Shown here one piece after another: positions 57,406-64,000 of a DNA stretch of 64,000 nucleotides (its first letter is position 1; every line of letters begins with the position of its first letter). The stretch covers positions 1 to 64,000 of the forward strand of contig CAYNEM010000005.1 of the NCBI GenBank assembly GCA_964396265.1. Reading direction: 5' to 3'. A model generated the notes under the pieces. That model worked only from the letters and a program-made list of their open reading frames with translations. It ran no database searches and had not been told where the DNA came from. Source of the DNA: EA-27 sp964396265. GTDB taxonomy: Archaea > Thermoplasmatota > Thermoplasmata > RBG-16-68-12 > EA-27. The position numbers and the translations under genes are program-made.

Positions 57406-57776
57406 GCGGAGGTCGCGGCAACCGCCAGCAGCCGCTCTTTCCGACGCACATGCCCGGAGTGCGGATCGACCTCAAGACGTAGTCCCTCCATGGAGTACGC
57501 ACCGAGTACGCTCATGTCTCCGGGTTCTCCAAACACCGCAAGAGTCTCCATCGAGCGACCGAGGTAGTGGACGTACATCCGTCCCACGTCACGAACCATC
57601 GGTTCTCCGTTCGCAAGCTCGTACTCCTCACGCCATTCCGGCCGGACCCCCATCCGCTGGAGGAACCGCAATGGGAGGATCGAGTCAGCGGCTCCCGTAT
57701 CGACCAGGAGACGGATGCGCCTCTTCCGTCCCCGGAATGTCTTTGAAACCTCGACCGTTACATAGGTCATGCCCAT
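57402..57776 (-). CDS. Clan AA (retropepsin-like) aspartic protease, copy 2
   Basis: A 124-residue protein with RLLVDTGAADSILPLRFL near residue 22 and SVLGAYSMEGLRLEVDPHSG near residue 88, clearly paralogous to the 46131 protein (both open with a TYVTV/MYVTV strand). It shares the upstream element described at 57809. The stop overlaps the convergent HPS gene by 4 bases. Confidence 0.85.
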   Translation of the reverse strand: MGMTYVTVEVSKTFRGRKRRIRLLVDTGAADSILPLRFLQRMGVRPEWREEYELANGEPMVRDVGRMYVHYLGRSMETLAVFGEPGDMSVLGAYSMEGLRLEVDPHSGHVRRKERLLAVAATSA

Positions 57777-57808
57777 GACCTCCTGCGTACCATTGATACA
57801 TCATCCTT

Positions 57809-57827
57809 GTGCGCAGTACATGTATCT
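57809..57827 (-). promoter_or_regulatory. Shared upstream element of retropepsin-like gene 2
   Basis: Read on the minus strand, AGATACATGTACTGCGCAC ends 32 bases before ATG 57776. It also forms the right arm of a perfect 7-bp inverted repeat (GATACAT 57795-57801 with ATGTATC 57820-57826). The internal ATG opens a 6-codon frame (MYCAQG, stop). Confidence 0.5.
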
Positions 57828-57844
57828 GTCGTCGAGGCAGCCCC

Positions 57845-58135
57845 CTAACGCAGCGCCGAAGTGACTTTGCGCACCTTTTCCTCCATGGGCGGCGATGGCC
57901 CGCGGCGGGAATCGATCTTGATGGCGATGGACAGTCGCTTGCAGTCCTGAAGTAGCGTGTCGTTGCATTCCTTGATCACCGCCATCACCTCGTCCCACGG
58001 GCCCTCGACGACCGTCCCCATCGGGTTCACGTCGTACTTCAACCCGCTGTTGTGGACGATCCGCACGGCCCTCGCCACATGCTTGTGCACGCTCACGCCC
58101 GCCCCGATCGGTGTCACGCTGAACTCCGCGATCAT
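57845..58135 (-). CDS. MTH1187/YkoF-type thiamine-binding protein
   Basis: A 96-residue ferredoxin-like-fold protein: MIAEFSVTPIGAGVSVHKHV, then GLKYDVNPMGTVVEGPWDEVMAVIKECND, a direct match to the MTH1187 family, reported to bind thiamine or its pyrimidine moiety. ATG 58135 fits leaderless expression from the symmetrical CCTTAAGG box; the longer open frame above it has no coding character. Confidence 0.9.
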   Translation of the reverse strand: MIAEFSVTPIGAGVSVHKHVARAVRIVHNSGLKYDVNPMGTVVEGPWDEVMAVIKECNDTLLQDCKRLSIAIKIDSRRGPSPPMEEKVRKVTSALR

Positions 58136-58164
58136 GACATCCCGGCCGGGGCATCGCGGCAAGA

Positions 58165-58172
58165 CCTTAAGG
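58165..58172. promoter_or_regulatory. Symmetrical promoter element between larB and the MTH1187 gene
   Basis: CCTTAAGG is a perfect palindrome. It lies about 25 bases before GTG 58197 on the plus strand and about 30 before ATG 58135 on the minus strand, so it could fire both divergent leaderless genes. Confidence 0.45.
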
Positions 58173-58196
58173 CCGCGGGCTTCATCGCGAAGGGTC

Positions 58197-58946
58197 GTGG
58201 ACCGCGAGAAGCTCGCGCGGGTCATGCGGGACGTCCGCGAGGGCCGCCTGACCGTCGGCCAGGCGATGGAGGAGGTCCGCGGGCTCCCGTTCGAGGACCT
58301 CGGCTTCGCAAAGGTCGACACGCACCGCTCGCTCCGGAAGGGATTTCCGGAGGCCGTGTACTGCCCGGGAAAGACGGACGCGCAGGTCGTCGCAATCGTC
58401 GAACGACTGGCGGCGCACTCGAGCACGGTCCTTGCGACCCGGGCAACGCCGGAGAACTTTCGCGCGGTCCGAACTGCGGTCAAGAGCAAACCAGTCGCGT
58501 ATCACGAGTCGGCCCGGATGATCGTCGTCGGGGACCTCCCGAAGAGGCGGATGGGACGCGTGCTCGTCCTGACGGCCGGCACCTCCGACCTTCCGGTCGC
58601 GGAGGAGGCGGCGCTGACCGCGGAGGCGATGGGGGCGCGCTGCGAACGGCTCGCGGACGTGGGTGTCGCCGGCGTCCACCGCGTGCTCGAGCACCGCCAC
58701 ATGCTGGAGCGGGCCAAGGTCATCGTCGTGGTCGCCGGCATGGAGGGTGCGCTGCCGAGCGTCGTGAGCGGCCTCGTCGAATGCCCGGTGATCGCGGTGC
58801 CGACGAGCGTCGGCTACGGCGCGAGCTTCGACGGGCTGGCGGCGCTCCTCGCCATGCTCAACGCGTGCTCGCCGGGCGTGGCGGTCGTCAACATCGACAA
58901 CGGATACGGGGCGGGCTACCTGGCGGCGACGATCAACCGGATCTAG
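58197..58946 (+). CDS. larB: Nickel-pincer cofactor biosynthesis protein LarB
   Basis: A 249-residue protein: helical N terminus (VMRDVREGRLTVGQAMEEV), then VDTHRSLRKGFPEAVYCPGKT and a PurE-like carboxylase domain (VLVLTAGTSDLPVAEEAALTA, ADVGVAGVHRV, VIVVVAGMEGALPSVVSGL, AVPTSVGYGASF). LarB carboxylates and hydrolyses nicotinate adenine dinucleotide on the way to the Ni-pincer nucleotide. LarC and LarE are not in the window, so cofactor synthesis must be completed elsewhere. The start is GTG 58197. Confidence 0.92.
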   Translation: MDREKLARVMRDVREGRLTVGQAMEEVRGLPFEDLGFAKVDTHRSLRKGFPEAVYCPGKTDAQVVAIVERLAAHSSTVLATRATPENFRAVRTAVKSKPVAYHESARMIVVGDLPKRRMGRVLVLTAGTSDLPVAEEAALTAEAMGARCERLADVGVAGVHRVLEHRHMLERAKVIVVVAGMEGALPSVVSGLVECPVIAVPTSVGYGASFDGLAALLAMLNACSPGVAVVNIDNGYGAGYLAATINRI

Positions 58947-59608
58947 AAGAAGAACACGCCGAGGCTCCAGCCGGTGTACCCGATCGCGACGAGCGCAGCC
59001 ACCATTCCCACCCAGAGCGGCTTGCTGGCGGCGAGTATCTTTGATCCGTCGAGCGGGGGGAAGGGCACGAGGTTGAACCCGCCGAGGAAGAGGTTCACGA
59101 AGGCGATCGTTCCGATGAGGAAGGGGATGAGGCCTCCGGTGGGGCCCGTGGCGGCGCCGAGCCCGAGGGCGAGTGCGAGGAATGCGGTCGCGATCACGAG
59201 GTTCGTCCCCGGTCCCGCCGCGCTGATCCGCCCGTGCTGTCTCATGGTCACGTTGCCCGAGATCACAACCGCGCCGGGCATCGCGAACAGGAACCCGAAC
59301 GCGGCCGTGAGGATCCCGAGGGCCAGGCCGGAGAGGGAGTACCGGAATTCCGCGAAGCAGCCGTAGCGCTGGGCGAGGAGCTTGTGGGCAAGCTCGTGGA
59401 GCAGGAACGCGGTGATCACGGCGACGAACGAGGACACGAGCACGACACCGAGCACGGCGAGATCGCCGGTCAGAAAGCCAACGCCCGTGATTCCCCCGAC
59501 CGTGGTGAGCATGAACGCCAGGGTCATCGCTCCGACGGCGACGAGGATCTGCCGGACCTCCTCCCCGCCGAACTGCAGGGCGCGCCGAGGCTGTGGCTGC
59601 ACGGTCAC
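58943..59608 (-). CDS. Site-2 protease-family (M50) membrane metalloprotease
   Basis: A 221-residue membrane protein with the zinc motif HELAHKLLAQRYG near residue 71 and the third-ligand motif NLVPFPPLDGSKI near residue 180 (Asp). About six helices. Short S2P members of this type act in regulated intramembrane proteolysis. GTG 59608 is the chosen start; the frame above it is antisense to the zinc-ribbon gene. The stop overlaps larB by 4 bases. Confidence 0.88.
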   Translation of the reverse strand: MTVQPQPRRALQFGGEEVRQILVAVGAMTLAFMLTTVGGITGVGFLTGDLAVLGVVLVSSFVAVITAFLLHELAHKLLAQRYGCFAEFRYSLSGLALGILTAAFGFLFAMPGAVVISGNVTMRQHGRISAAGPGTNLVIATAFLALALGLGAATGPTGGLIPFLIGTIAFVNLFLGGFNLVPFPPLDGSKILAASKPLWVGMVAALVAIGYTGWSLGVFFF

Positions 59609-59654
59609 CCAGGAGAACAAGGTAGCCGCCAATCGACGGTCCGTATAAGATGGT

Positions 59655-60509
59655 TCACCCGAGCTTCGCGCCGCAGTTGTCGCACAGGCGATCGCTGGGG
59701 GAAACGGCCTCCTCGCAGATCGCACAGCTGGAACGAGGTCCCGGCTCTCGCTTCGCGACCTGCCCGCGTACGATCTCGGCGAACTTCCCGCGGAACGCCC
59801 CCTCGCCTTCCTCCCGGAGCAGCTGCTCGAGGGGGGAGGTGTCGATGCCGTGCGACCGCCATTCCTCGAACTGCTGGGCGTGGCTCGTCCCTGTCGCGGA
59901 CGCCCCCGGGATGGGATCGAACGCATCGAGGATCTCGTCCCGAAGGTCCGTCGGCATCTCGCGGAAGTCCGGATCCGACGCCAGGTCGTCGACCTCGCCC
60001 ACGACCTGCGCAAGCTGCCCCTCGATCTCCTCCATCGTCGGCTGCCGTTCCGCGCGCACGCCGCAGGCGGGACACGTCGCGGCCGCGGAGGGCTTCGGGG
60101 TGAGGCACACCGCGCACGGGACCTCCTTCCGGATGCGTGGGGCGTTCCGCATCTCGCCGAGGTTCACCTTCCTCGCGAGCGTCCGGTGAAGGCCGAGCCG
60201 GACCGCGCGGTCCGAGAGCCCGAGCTTGAGAACATCCGAAGGGTCCGCGTACCCGTGCCCGTACAGCCATCGGGCGGTGCGGTCGTCGATGCCGGGCATC
60301 TGGGTCAGGCGTCGGAGCGTGTCCGCGGGCGCGGCCACGAGGGCCGGCAGGGATTCCCAACACGCGTCGCAGCGCGCGATTGGCCCCGAAAACTCCTTTC
60401 CGCAAGATGAGCACTTCGCACCGCCGGCGCGGACCACGGTCCCGCAGCGCGGGCATATATCGCCCTCTCCGCGCCAATTGCAGACCGCGCACACAGCGGG
60501 CGCCAGCAT
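59655..60509 (-). CDS. Multi-zinc-ribbon protein with helix-hairpin-helix domain
   Basis: A 284-residue protein. N-terminal ribbons are CAVC...CPRCG, then CSSCG...CDAC. Residues about 84-130 (LTQMPGIDDRTARWLYGHGY) form a helix-hairpin-helix, a DNA-binding module. A third ribbon (CAVC/CPACG) comes near residue 150, an acidic helical stretch follows, and a last ribbon (CAIC/CDNCG) ends the protein. Probably a DNA-associated protein of unknown role. Confidence 0.75.
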   Translation of the reverse strand: MLAPAVCAVCNWRGEGDICPRCGTVVRAGGAKCSSCGKEFSGPIARCDACWESLPALVAAPADTLRRLTQMPGIDDRTARWLYGHGYADPSDVLKLGLSDRAVRLGLHRTLARKVNLGEMRNAPRIRKEVPCAVCLTPKPSAAATCPACGVRAERQPTMEEIEGQLAQVVGEVDDLASDPDFREMPTDLRDEILDAFDPIPGASATGTSHAQQFEEWRSHGIDTSPLEQLLREEGEGAFRGKFAEIVRGQVAKREPGPRSSCAICEEAVSPSDRLCDNCGAKLG

Positions 60510-60568
60510 GGCCTTAACGCATGGGTTGCAGGCTAAATCAACCCGCGCTCTCGGTTATCATGAGACCG

Positions 60569-61939
60569 CTAGGCGGCCGCCTTCCGCTCGAAGACCCAGA
60601 GGGCGAGGACGAACAGGAGGATGAACCAGAAGACGGCCGCTGCGCCCAGCGTGGCCGCGTCCAGCGCGGTGCCGCCTCCGATAGGGCTCAGCGCCACGGG
60701 CGCCGCCAAGGAGATCAGCGCGCCCACAACGCTCGAAGGGTTCCCAAGGGCGGCATACTGAGCAATCCGGGCCTCCATCGCGTAGTCGCCCCCGCTGAAG
60801 ATCGCCGCAACAACGAAGGTCACGATGCTGTATAGTATGTTCAGGAGGAGCCAGATCAGGACCCCGAAGAGGACGGCCGTACCGCTCGTCTTCGCGAGCG
60901 TCGACAGTGCGAGCTGGAGGAGCACATAGTAGGCAATCAGAAGAAGTGAGTAGCCGATGAACGCAGCGGCGAACGATCCCGTCGGGGCCTTTCCGGAAGC
61001 TGCGCTGATCGCGCCGATCCCAGCGAGGTTCACAAGGGTCACCGGAACCGCGACCGCCGCAAACGATGCGAAGAACTTCCCGAGCAACACACCCGTGCGA
61101 CTTGCGGGGCGCGACAGCAGAAGGTCCATGGTTCCCTGGACGCGCTCCTTCGATACCGCGTCGAAGCTGATCACGATGGCAAAGATTGAGACGATTAACG
61201 CTGAAAACGCCGAGATCACGAGGAGGACGAAGTCCGGTCCACTGAGAAATGCAGGCCCGCCACCCTCCGGCACGTACACGAAGGTCACGTACACCTCTCC
61301 GCCGACATCCAGCGTGACGTTCCACTCCCCGGGAGGAAGTTCAAGCAGGATGAACCCGTGGGAGTCCAGATTTCCCTCCACGGTTCCGTTCACGCGAACC
61401 GTCCCTGGGACAGGGTCGCCGGTTAGGTTCAGGACATGGAGGGAGAAGTCGTCGAAGGCGCCGTCCGCGTCCACGTCGGACTGACCCGACGAAACCGTGA
61501 AGTTCTGGGAGGGGACGGAGTCCCATCCGATGCCGACGCCGACCTCGAACGTCCCGAGACGCACGGAGGCGAACACGAACGAAACGTTGCCGACGTTCAG
61601 GCGGGCGAACCCGTCCGCGTCTGTGCGGGCCTCACCGATCGTGCCGCCACCAAAGCTCTCTACGAACGTTACGGTGCGGTCGACGAGGGGGGCCCCGAAT
61701 GGCTCCGCGACCCACGCGACGGCAACGTGGTCTCCGTTCTCAAGCGCCGGATGGCCCCACACCGCGAGCGGACCAGCCCCGGTCGAGCCACCGAAGAGGC
61801 CGCTGATGCCGAAGGCCCCCCCAACAACCACGAGTGCGGCGACCAGCGCCATCACGACGAAGCGGACACTCTTCAGGTTTCCGAGGAACTCCTGCAGGAA
61901 GACCTGTCGCATCCCGCGAAGAAACGCCGGGAACCTCAC
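60569..61939 (-). CDS. ABC-2-type transporter permease with large extracellular insert
   Basis: A 456-residue membrane protein. One helix near residues 25-49 is followed by about 180 residues of beta-rich extracellular sequence (two Ig-like or carboxypeptidase-regulatory-like modules). Five more helices then run to the C terminus. The conserved KERVQGTMDLLLSRPASR near residue 263 is the cytoplasmic coupling segment of ABC-2 permeases. It overlaps the ATPase stop by four bases. An envelope export role is inferred. Confidence 0.88.
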   Translation of the reverse strand: MRFPAFLRGMRQVFLQEFLGNLKSVRFVVMALVAALVVVGGAFGISGLFGGSTGAGPLAVWGHPALENGDHVAVAWVAEPFGAPLVDRTVTFVESFGGGTIGEARTDADGFARLNVGNVSFVFASVRLGTFEVGVGIGWDSVPSQNFTVSSGQSDVDADGAFDDFSLHVLNLTGDPVPGTVRVNGTVEGNLDSHGFILLELPPGEWNVTLDVGGEVYVTFVYVPEGGGPAFLSGPDFVLLVISAFSALIVSIFAIVISFDAVSKERVQGTMDLLLSRPASRTGVLLGKFFASFAAVAVPVTLVNLAGIGAISAASGKAPTGSFAAAFIGYSLLLIAYYVLLQLALSTLAKTSGTAVLFGVLIWLLLNILYSIVTFVVAAIFSGGDYAMEARIAQYAALGNPSSVVGALISLAAPVALSPIGGGTALDAATLGAAAVFWFILLFVLALWVFERKAAA

Positions 61940-62883
61940 GGAGCGCCCCCTTTCGTGAGCGCGAGGAAGAGATCCTCGAGCGAGCGCTGTTCAGCACGCA
62001 ATCCCCGGAGCTGGGCGCCCGCGAGGACGAGCGCCCTGCTGACCTCCGCGCTGACATCCGACGCTGCTTCTGCTGTGATGTCTACCCCGACCTCTGTCTT
62101 CTGCACGTTCGTGACACCGGGAATCCCTCGCAGGGCCGAGAGTGCGACATCGGTGACCCCGGTGGCAGCGACATGGAGGACCGTCGGCGCTCCGACCGCC
62201 AACCGCGAAGTCAAGTTCGTAATCGTGTCCACCGCCACGATCCGCCCGCGGTCGATGATCCCGACACGGTGGCACAGCTGTTCGACCTCGGACAGCAGGT
62301 GGGAGGAAAGAAAGATCGTCTTCCCATCGCGGTTCAGCGAACGGATCAGATCGCGGAAGTACCGCATTCCCTGGGGGTCGAGTCCGTTTGCGGGCTCGTC
62401 CATGATGAGGACGTCCGGGTCGTGCAACAGGCACTGCGCGAGGGCGAGCCGCTTCTTCATCCCGTGACTGTACGCCTTGAGCTTCTTGCCCGCCGCGTCC
62501 CCGAGGCCGAGGCGATCGAGGAAGTCCTTCGCCCGCTTCCGCGCCTCCGGACGCGGGATCTTGTGGAACGAGGCGTAGTACAGGAGATGCTGCTCGCCGG
62601 TCAGCGTCGGATAGAACGAGACCTCGTCGGGCATGAGGCCGAGCCTCTCCTTCACCGCCAACGGCTCGACGCTCAGGTCGTGTCCGTCGATCCGGATCGT
62701 GCCCGCGGTGGGGTCGAGCACGGTCGAGAGGATGCGAATTGTCGTCGTCTTGCCCGCGCCGTTCGGGCCGAGGAAGCCGAAGATGTCGCCCTTCGGGACC
62801 TGGAACGTGACGTCGTCGAGCGCGCGGGGCGAACGTCGGCCGTACGACTTCACGAGCCCTTCGACCTCGATCACGAGGGCCAC
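61936..62883 (-). CDS. ABC transporter ATP-binding protein
   Basis: A 315-residue ATPase with Walker A GPNGAGKTTT near residue 39, signature YSHGMKKRLALAQ near 139, Walker B VLIMDEPANGLDP and the switch His in FLSSHLLSEVEQL. The C-terminal 90 residues form the small regulatory domain common in exporters of the CcmA/NatA type. It is the first gene of a two-gene exporter operon with the permease at 60569. Confidence 0.95.
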   Translation of the reverse strand: MALVIEVEGLVKSYGRRSPRALDDVTFQVPKGDIFGFLGPNGAGKTTTIRILSTVLDPTAGTIRIDGHDLSVEPLAVKERLGLMPDEVSFYPTLTGEQHLLYYASFHKIPRPEARKRAKDFLDRLGLGDAAGKKLKAYSHGMKKRLALAQCLLHDPDVLIMDEPANGLDPQGMRYFRDLIRSLNRDGKTIFLSSHLLSEVEQLCHRVGIIDRGRIVAVDTITNLTSRLAVGAPTVLHVAATGVTDVALSALRGIPGVTNVQKTEVGVDITAEAASDVSAEVSRALVLAGAQLRGLRAEQRSLEDLFLALTKGGAP

Positions 62884-62967
62884 GGACGACTCCGAGCCTC
62901 AAAAGGGTTTTCACGAGGCGTACCTGCAGTGAGCACATTCACGCATCCCCCCTGAAGTAAGGACGCG

Positions 62968-64000
62968 TTGCGCAACCTCGGCGACGGCGTGCCCTCCTTC
63001 TTTCCCTTCGACCGCGTGAGGCCGAGCCAGGCCGCCTTCCTCGAGGACGCGCGTCGGGCGATCGCGGCGGGCAAGCACCTCGTGGCCCACGCGCCCACGG
63101 GCCTCGGGAAGACCGCGGTGGCGTTGGCGGCGGGGATCGAGCACGCCTTGCGCAAGGACCTCGTCGTCCTCTTCTTGACGTCGAAGCAGAGCCAGCATCG
63201 CATCGCGATCGAGACGGTGCAGCGCATGCGGGCGCGAGGGGTCGACCTCCAGGTCGTGGACGTGATCGGGAAGCACGCGATGTGCCTGCAGCCGGACGCG
63301 CCTCGGGGCGGACGCGCGTTCCACGCGTACTGCGACATGAAGGTCGCCTCGCGCGCGTGCGCGTTCTACCGCACGGACGCCGAGTCCGCCGTCGGGGAGA
63401 TCGGCGAACACACGCTCCACGTCCAAGACCTCATCGAGGTGAGTCGCCGCCACGGGGTGTGCCCGCACAAGGCCGCCCTCGAGGCCGCGAAGAGCGCGAT
63501 CACGATCGTGTGCGACTACAACTACGTGTTCAGCGACCTGCAGGAGAGGATCTTCGGGCGGATCGGCCGGTCCCTCGACGAATCGATCCTCCTCGTCGAC
63601 GAGGCGCACAACCTCCCGGACCGGATCCGGGGCCAACAGTGCGGGGACCTCTCCCTGTTCAGCCTCACGCGCGCCGCCCGCGATGCGCGGCAGGTCGAAA
63701 CGGAGCTGGCGGCGGTGCTGAACGCGATCGCGCAGGCCCTGCAGGCTGCGCTGCGCGTGTTCCCCAAGGAGAGCCGCGTGACCCGCGACTTCCTCGATGA
63801 CATCCTGGAGACCGCGACCCGCGGCGGACCCGCCGTCCGCTCCGAGGACCTCTCGCGGGATTGCCGTCGAGCCGGCGAATTCCTCCTGCGGCTTGGGGTG
63901 CCGACGACGTTGCTCGACGTGTCCGCGTTCCTTCGGATGTGGGGGGAGCGCGAGGAGGCCGTCCTGCGCCTCGCGGACGGCGGCGCGGAGAAGCGCGTCT
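62968..64000 (+). CDS. XPD/Rad3-like Fe-S DNA helicase, N-terminal part
   Basis: A 5'-3' superfamily 2 helicase continuing past the window end (about 344 residues seen). Q-like RPSQAAFLEDARRAIAAGK precedes Walker A APTGLGKTAVAL near residue 48. Four cysteines of a likely 4Fe-4S domain are in HAMCLQ, AYCDMK, RACAFY and GVCPHKA, and the DEAH box is LLVDEAHNLP near residue 212. TTG 62968 or GTG 62989 may start it. Roles in repair or transcription-coupled DNA opening are likely. Confidence 0.93.
   Translation, partial: MRNLGDGVPSFFPFDRVRPSQAAFLEDARRAIAAGKHLVAHAPTGLGKTAVALAAGIEHALRKDLVVLFLTSKQSQHRIAIETVQRMRARGVDLQVVDVIGKHAMCLQPDAPRGGRAFHAYCDMKVASRACAFYRTDAESAVGEIGEHTLHVQDLIEVSRRHGVCPHKAALEAAKSAITIVCDYNYVFSDLQERIFGRIGRSLDESILLVDEAHNLPDRIRGQQCGDLSLFSLTRAARDARQVETELAAVLNAIAQALQAALRVFPKESRVTRDFLDDILETATRGGPAVRSEDLSRDCRRAGEFLLRLGVPTTLLDVSAFLRMWGEREEAVLRLADGGAEKRV

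Overview
The window looks like a chromosomal piece of a high-GC archaeon, probably a Thermoplasmatota-type euryarchaeote and possibly a metagenome-assembled genome. Directly visible archaeal marks are an archaeal-type riboflavin/FAD operon, a geranylgeranyl-reductase-family enzyme, an AglB/STT3 oligosaccharyltransferase, DUF1628-type pilins, KaiC/RadA-like ATPases, a TRAM protein, Tsr3, translin and an XPD-like helicase. Many genes start at, or a few bases past, the point expected for initiation about 25 nt downstream of a TTAAATA-like box, so leaderless messages appear common. GTG and TTG starts are frequent. The phylum assignment is an inference from gene content. No rRNA, tRNA or CRISPR array was recognised.

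Layout. 1-14.7 kb is a dense core region: a phosphoglucose/phosphomannose isomerase (partial), ribB-ribL-ribC-ribH, a roadblock protein, a PHP phosphoesterase, a NUDIX hydrolase, methionyl-tRNA synthetase, zinc-ribbon proteins, TRAM, GAF and HAD proteins, and purH-purN. 14.8-22 kb reads as an accessory island. It opens with an apparently truncated gene start and an AT-richer membrane protein, carries three paralogous medium-chain dehydrogenases and an operon of small unknown proteins, and ends with an unknown gene coupled to a PIN nuclease. 22-30 kb returns to core metabolism (metF, geranylgeranyl reductase, folD, purD) with a possible small stem-loop RNA, a RelE-like toxin pair and translin. 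A second toxin/HTH pair lies at 30.2-30.9 kb.

31.2-36.7 kb is a tightly overlapping signalling cassette: V4R-like sensor, KaiC-like ATPase, roadblock/longin-like protein, coiled-coil plus winged-helix protein, a pair of divergent paralogues and an acetyltransferase-like protein. 36.6-44.7 kb holds the surface glycosylation block: a 2172-residue AglB fused to a long beta-domain ectodomain, a secreted CARDB-like partner overlapping its stop, and a methyltransferase. 44.8-51.7 kb has Trm112-like, CYTH, retropepsin-like and Tsr3 genes, then a 1510-residue surface protein with eleven recognisable repeats and a cytoplasmic zinc ribbon plus SHOCT tail. 52.6-56.1 kb is a pilin block preceded on the same strand by three KaiC-family genes, two of which have lost the P-loop. 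56.1-64 kb contains a hexulose-phosphate synthase/RraA fusion, a second retropepsin-like gene, MTH1187, larB, a site-2 protease, a zinc-ribbon/HhH protein, an ABC exporter pair and the start of an XPD-like helicase.

How the genes fit together: the rib operon supplies flavins for MetF, the geranylgeranyl reductase and other flavoenzymes. FolD, MetF, PurH and PurN imply tetrahydrofolate one-carbon chemistry, and PurD, PurN and PurH are purine-pathway steps. AglB, the two giant surface proteins and the pilins describe a cell envelope with glycosylated, repeat-rich proteins. The two KaiC cassettes are the best candidates for undescribed regulatory or assembly systems.
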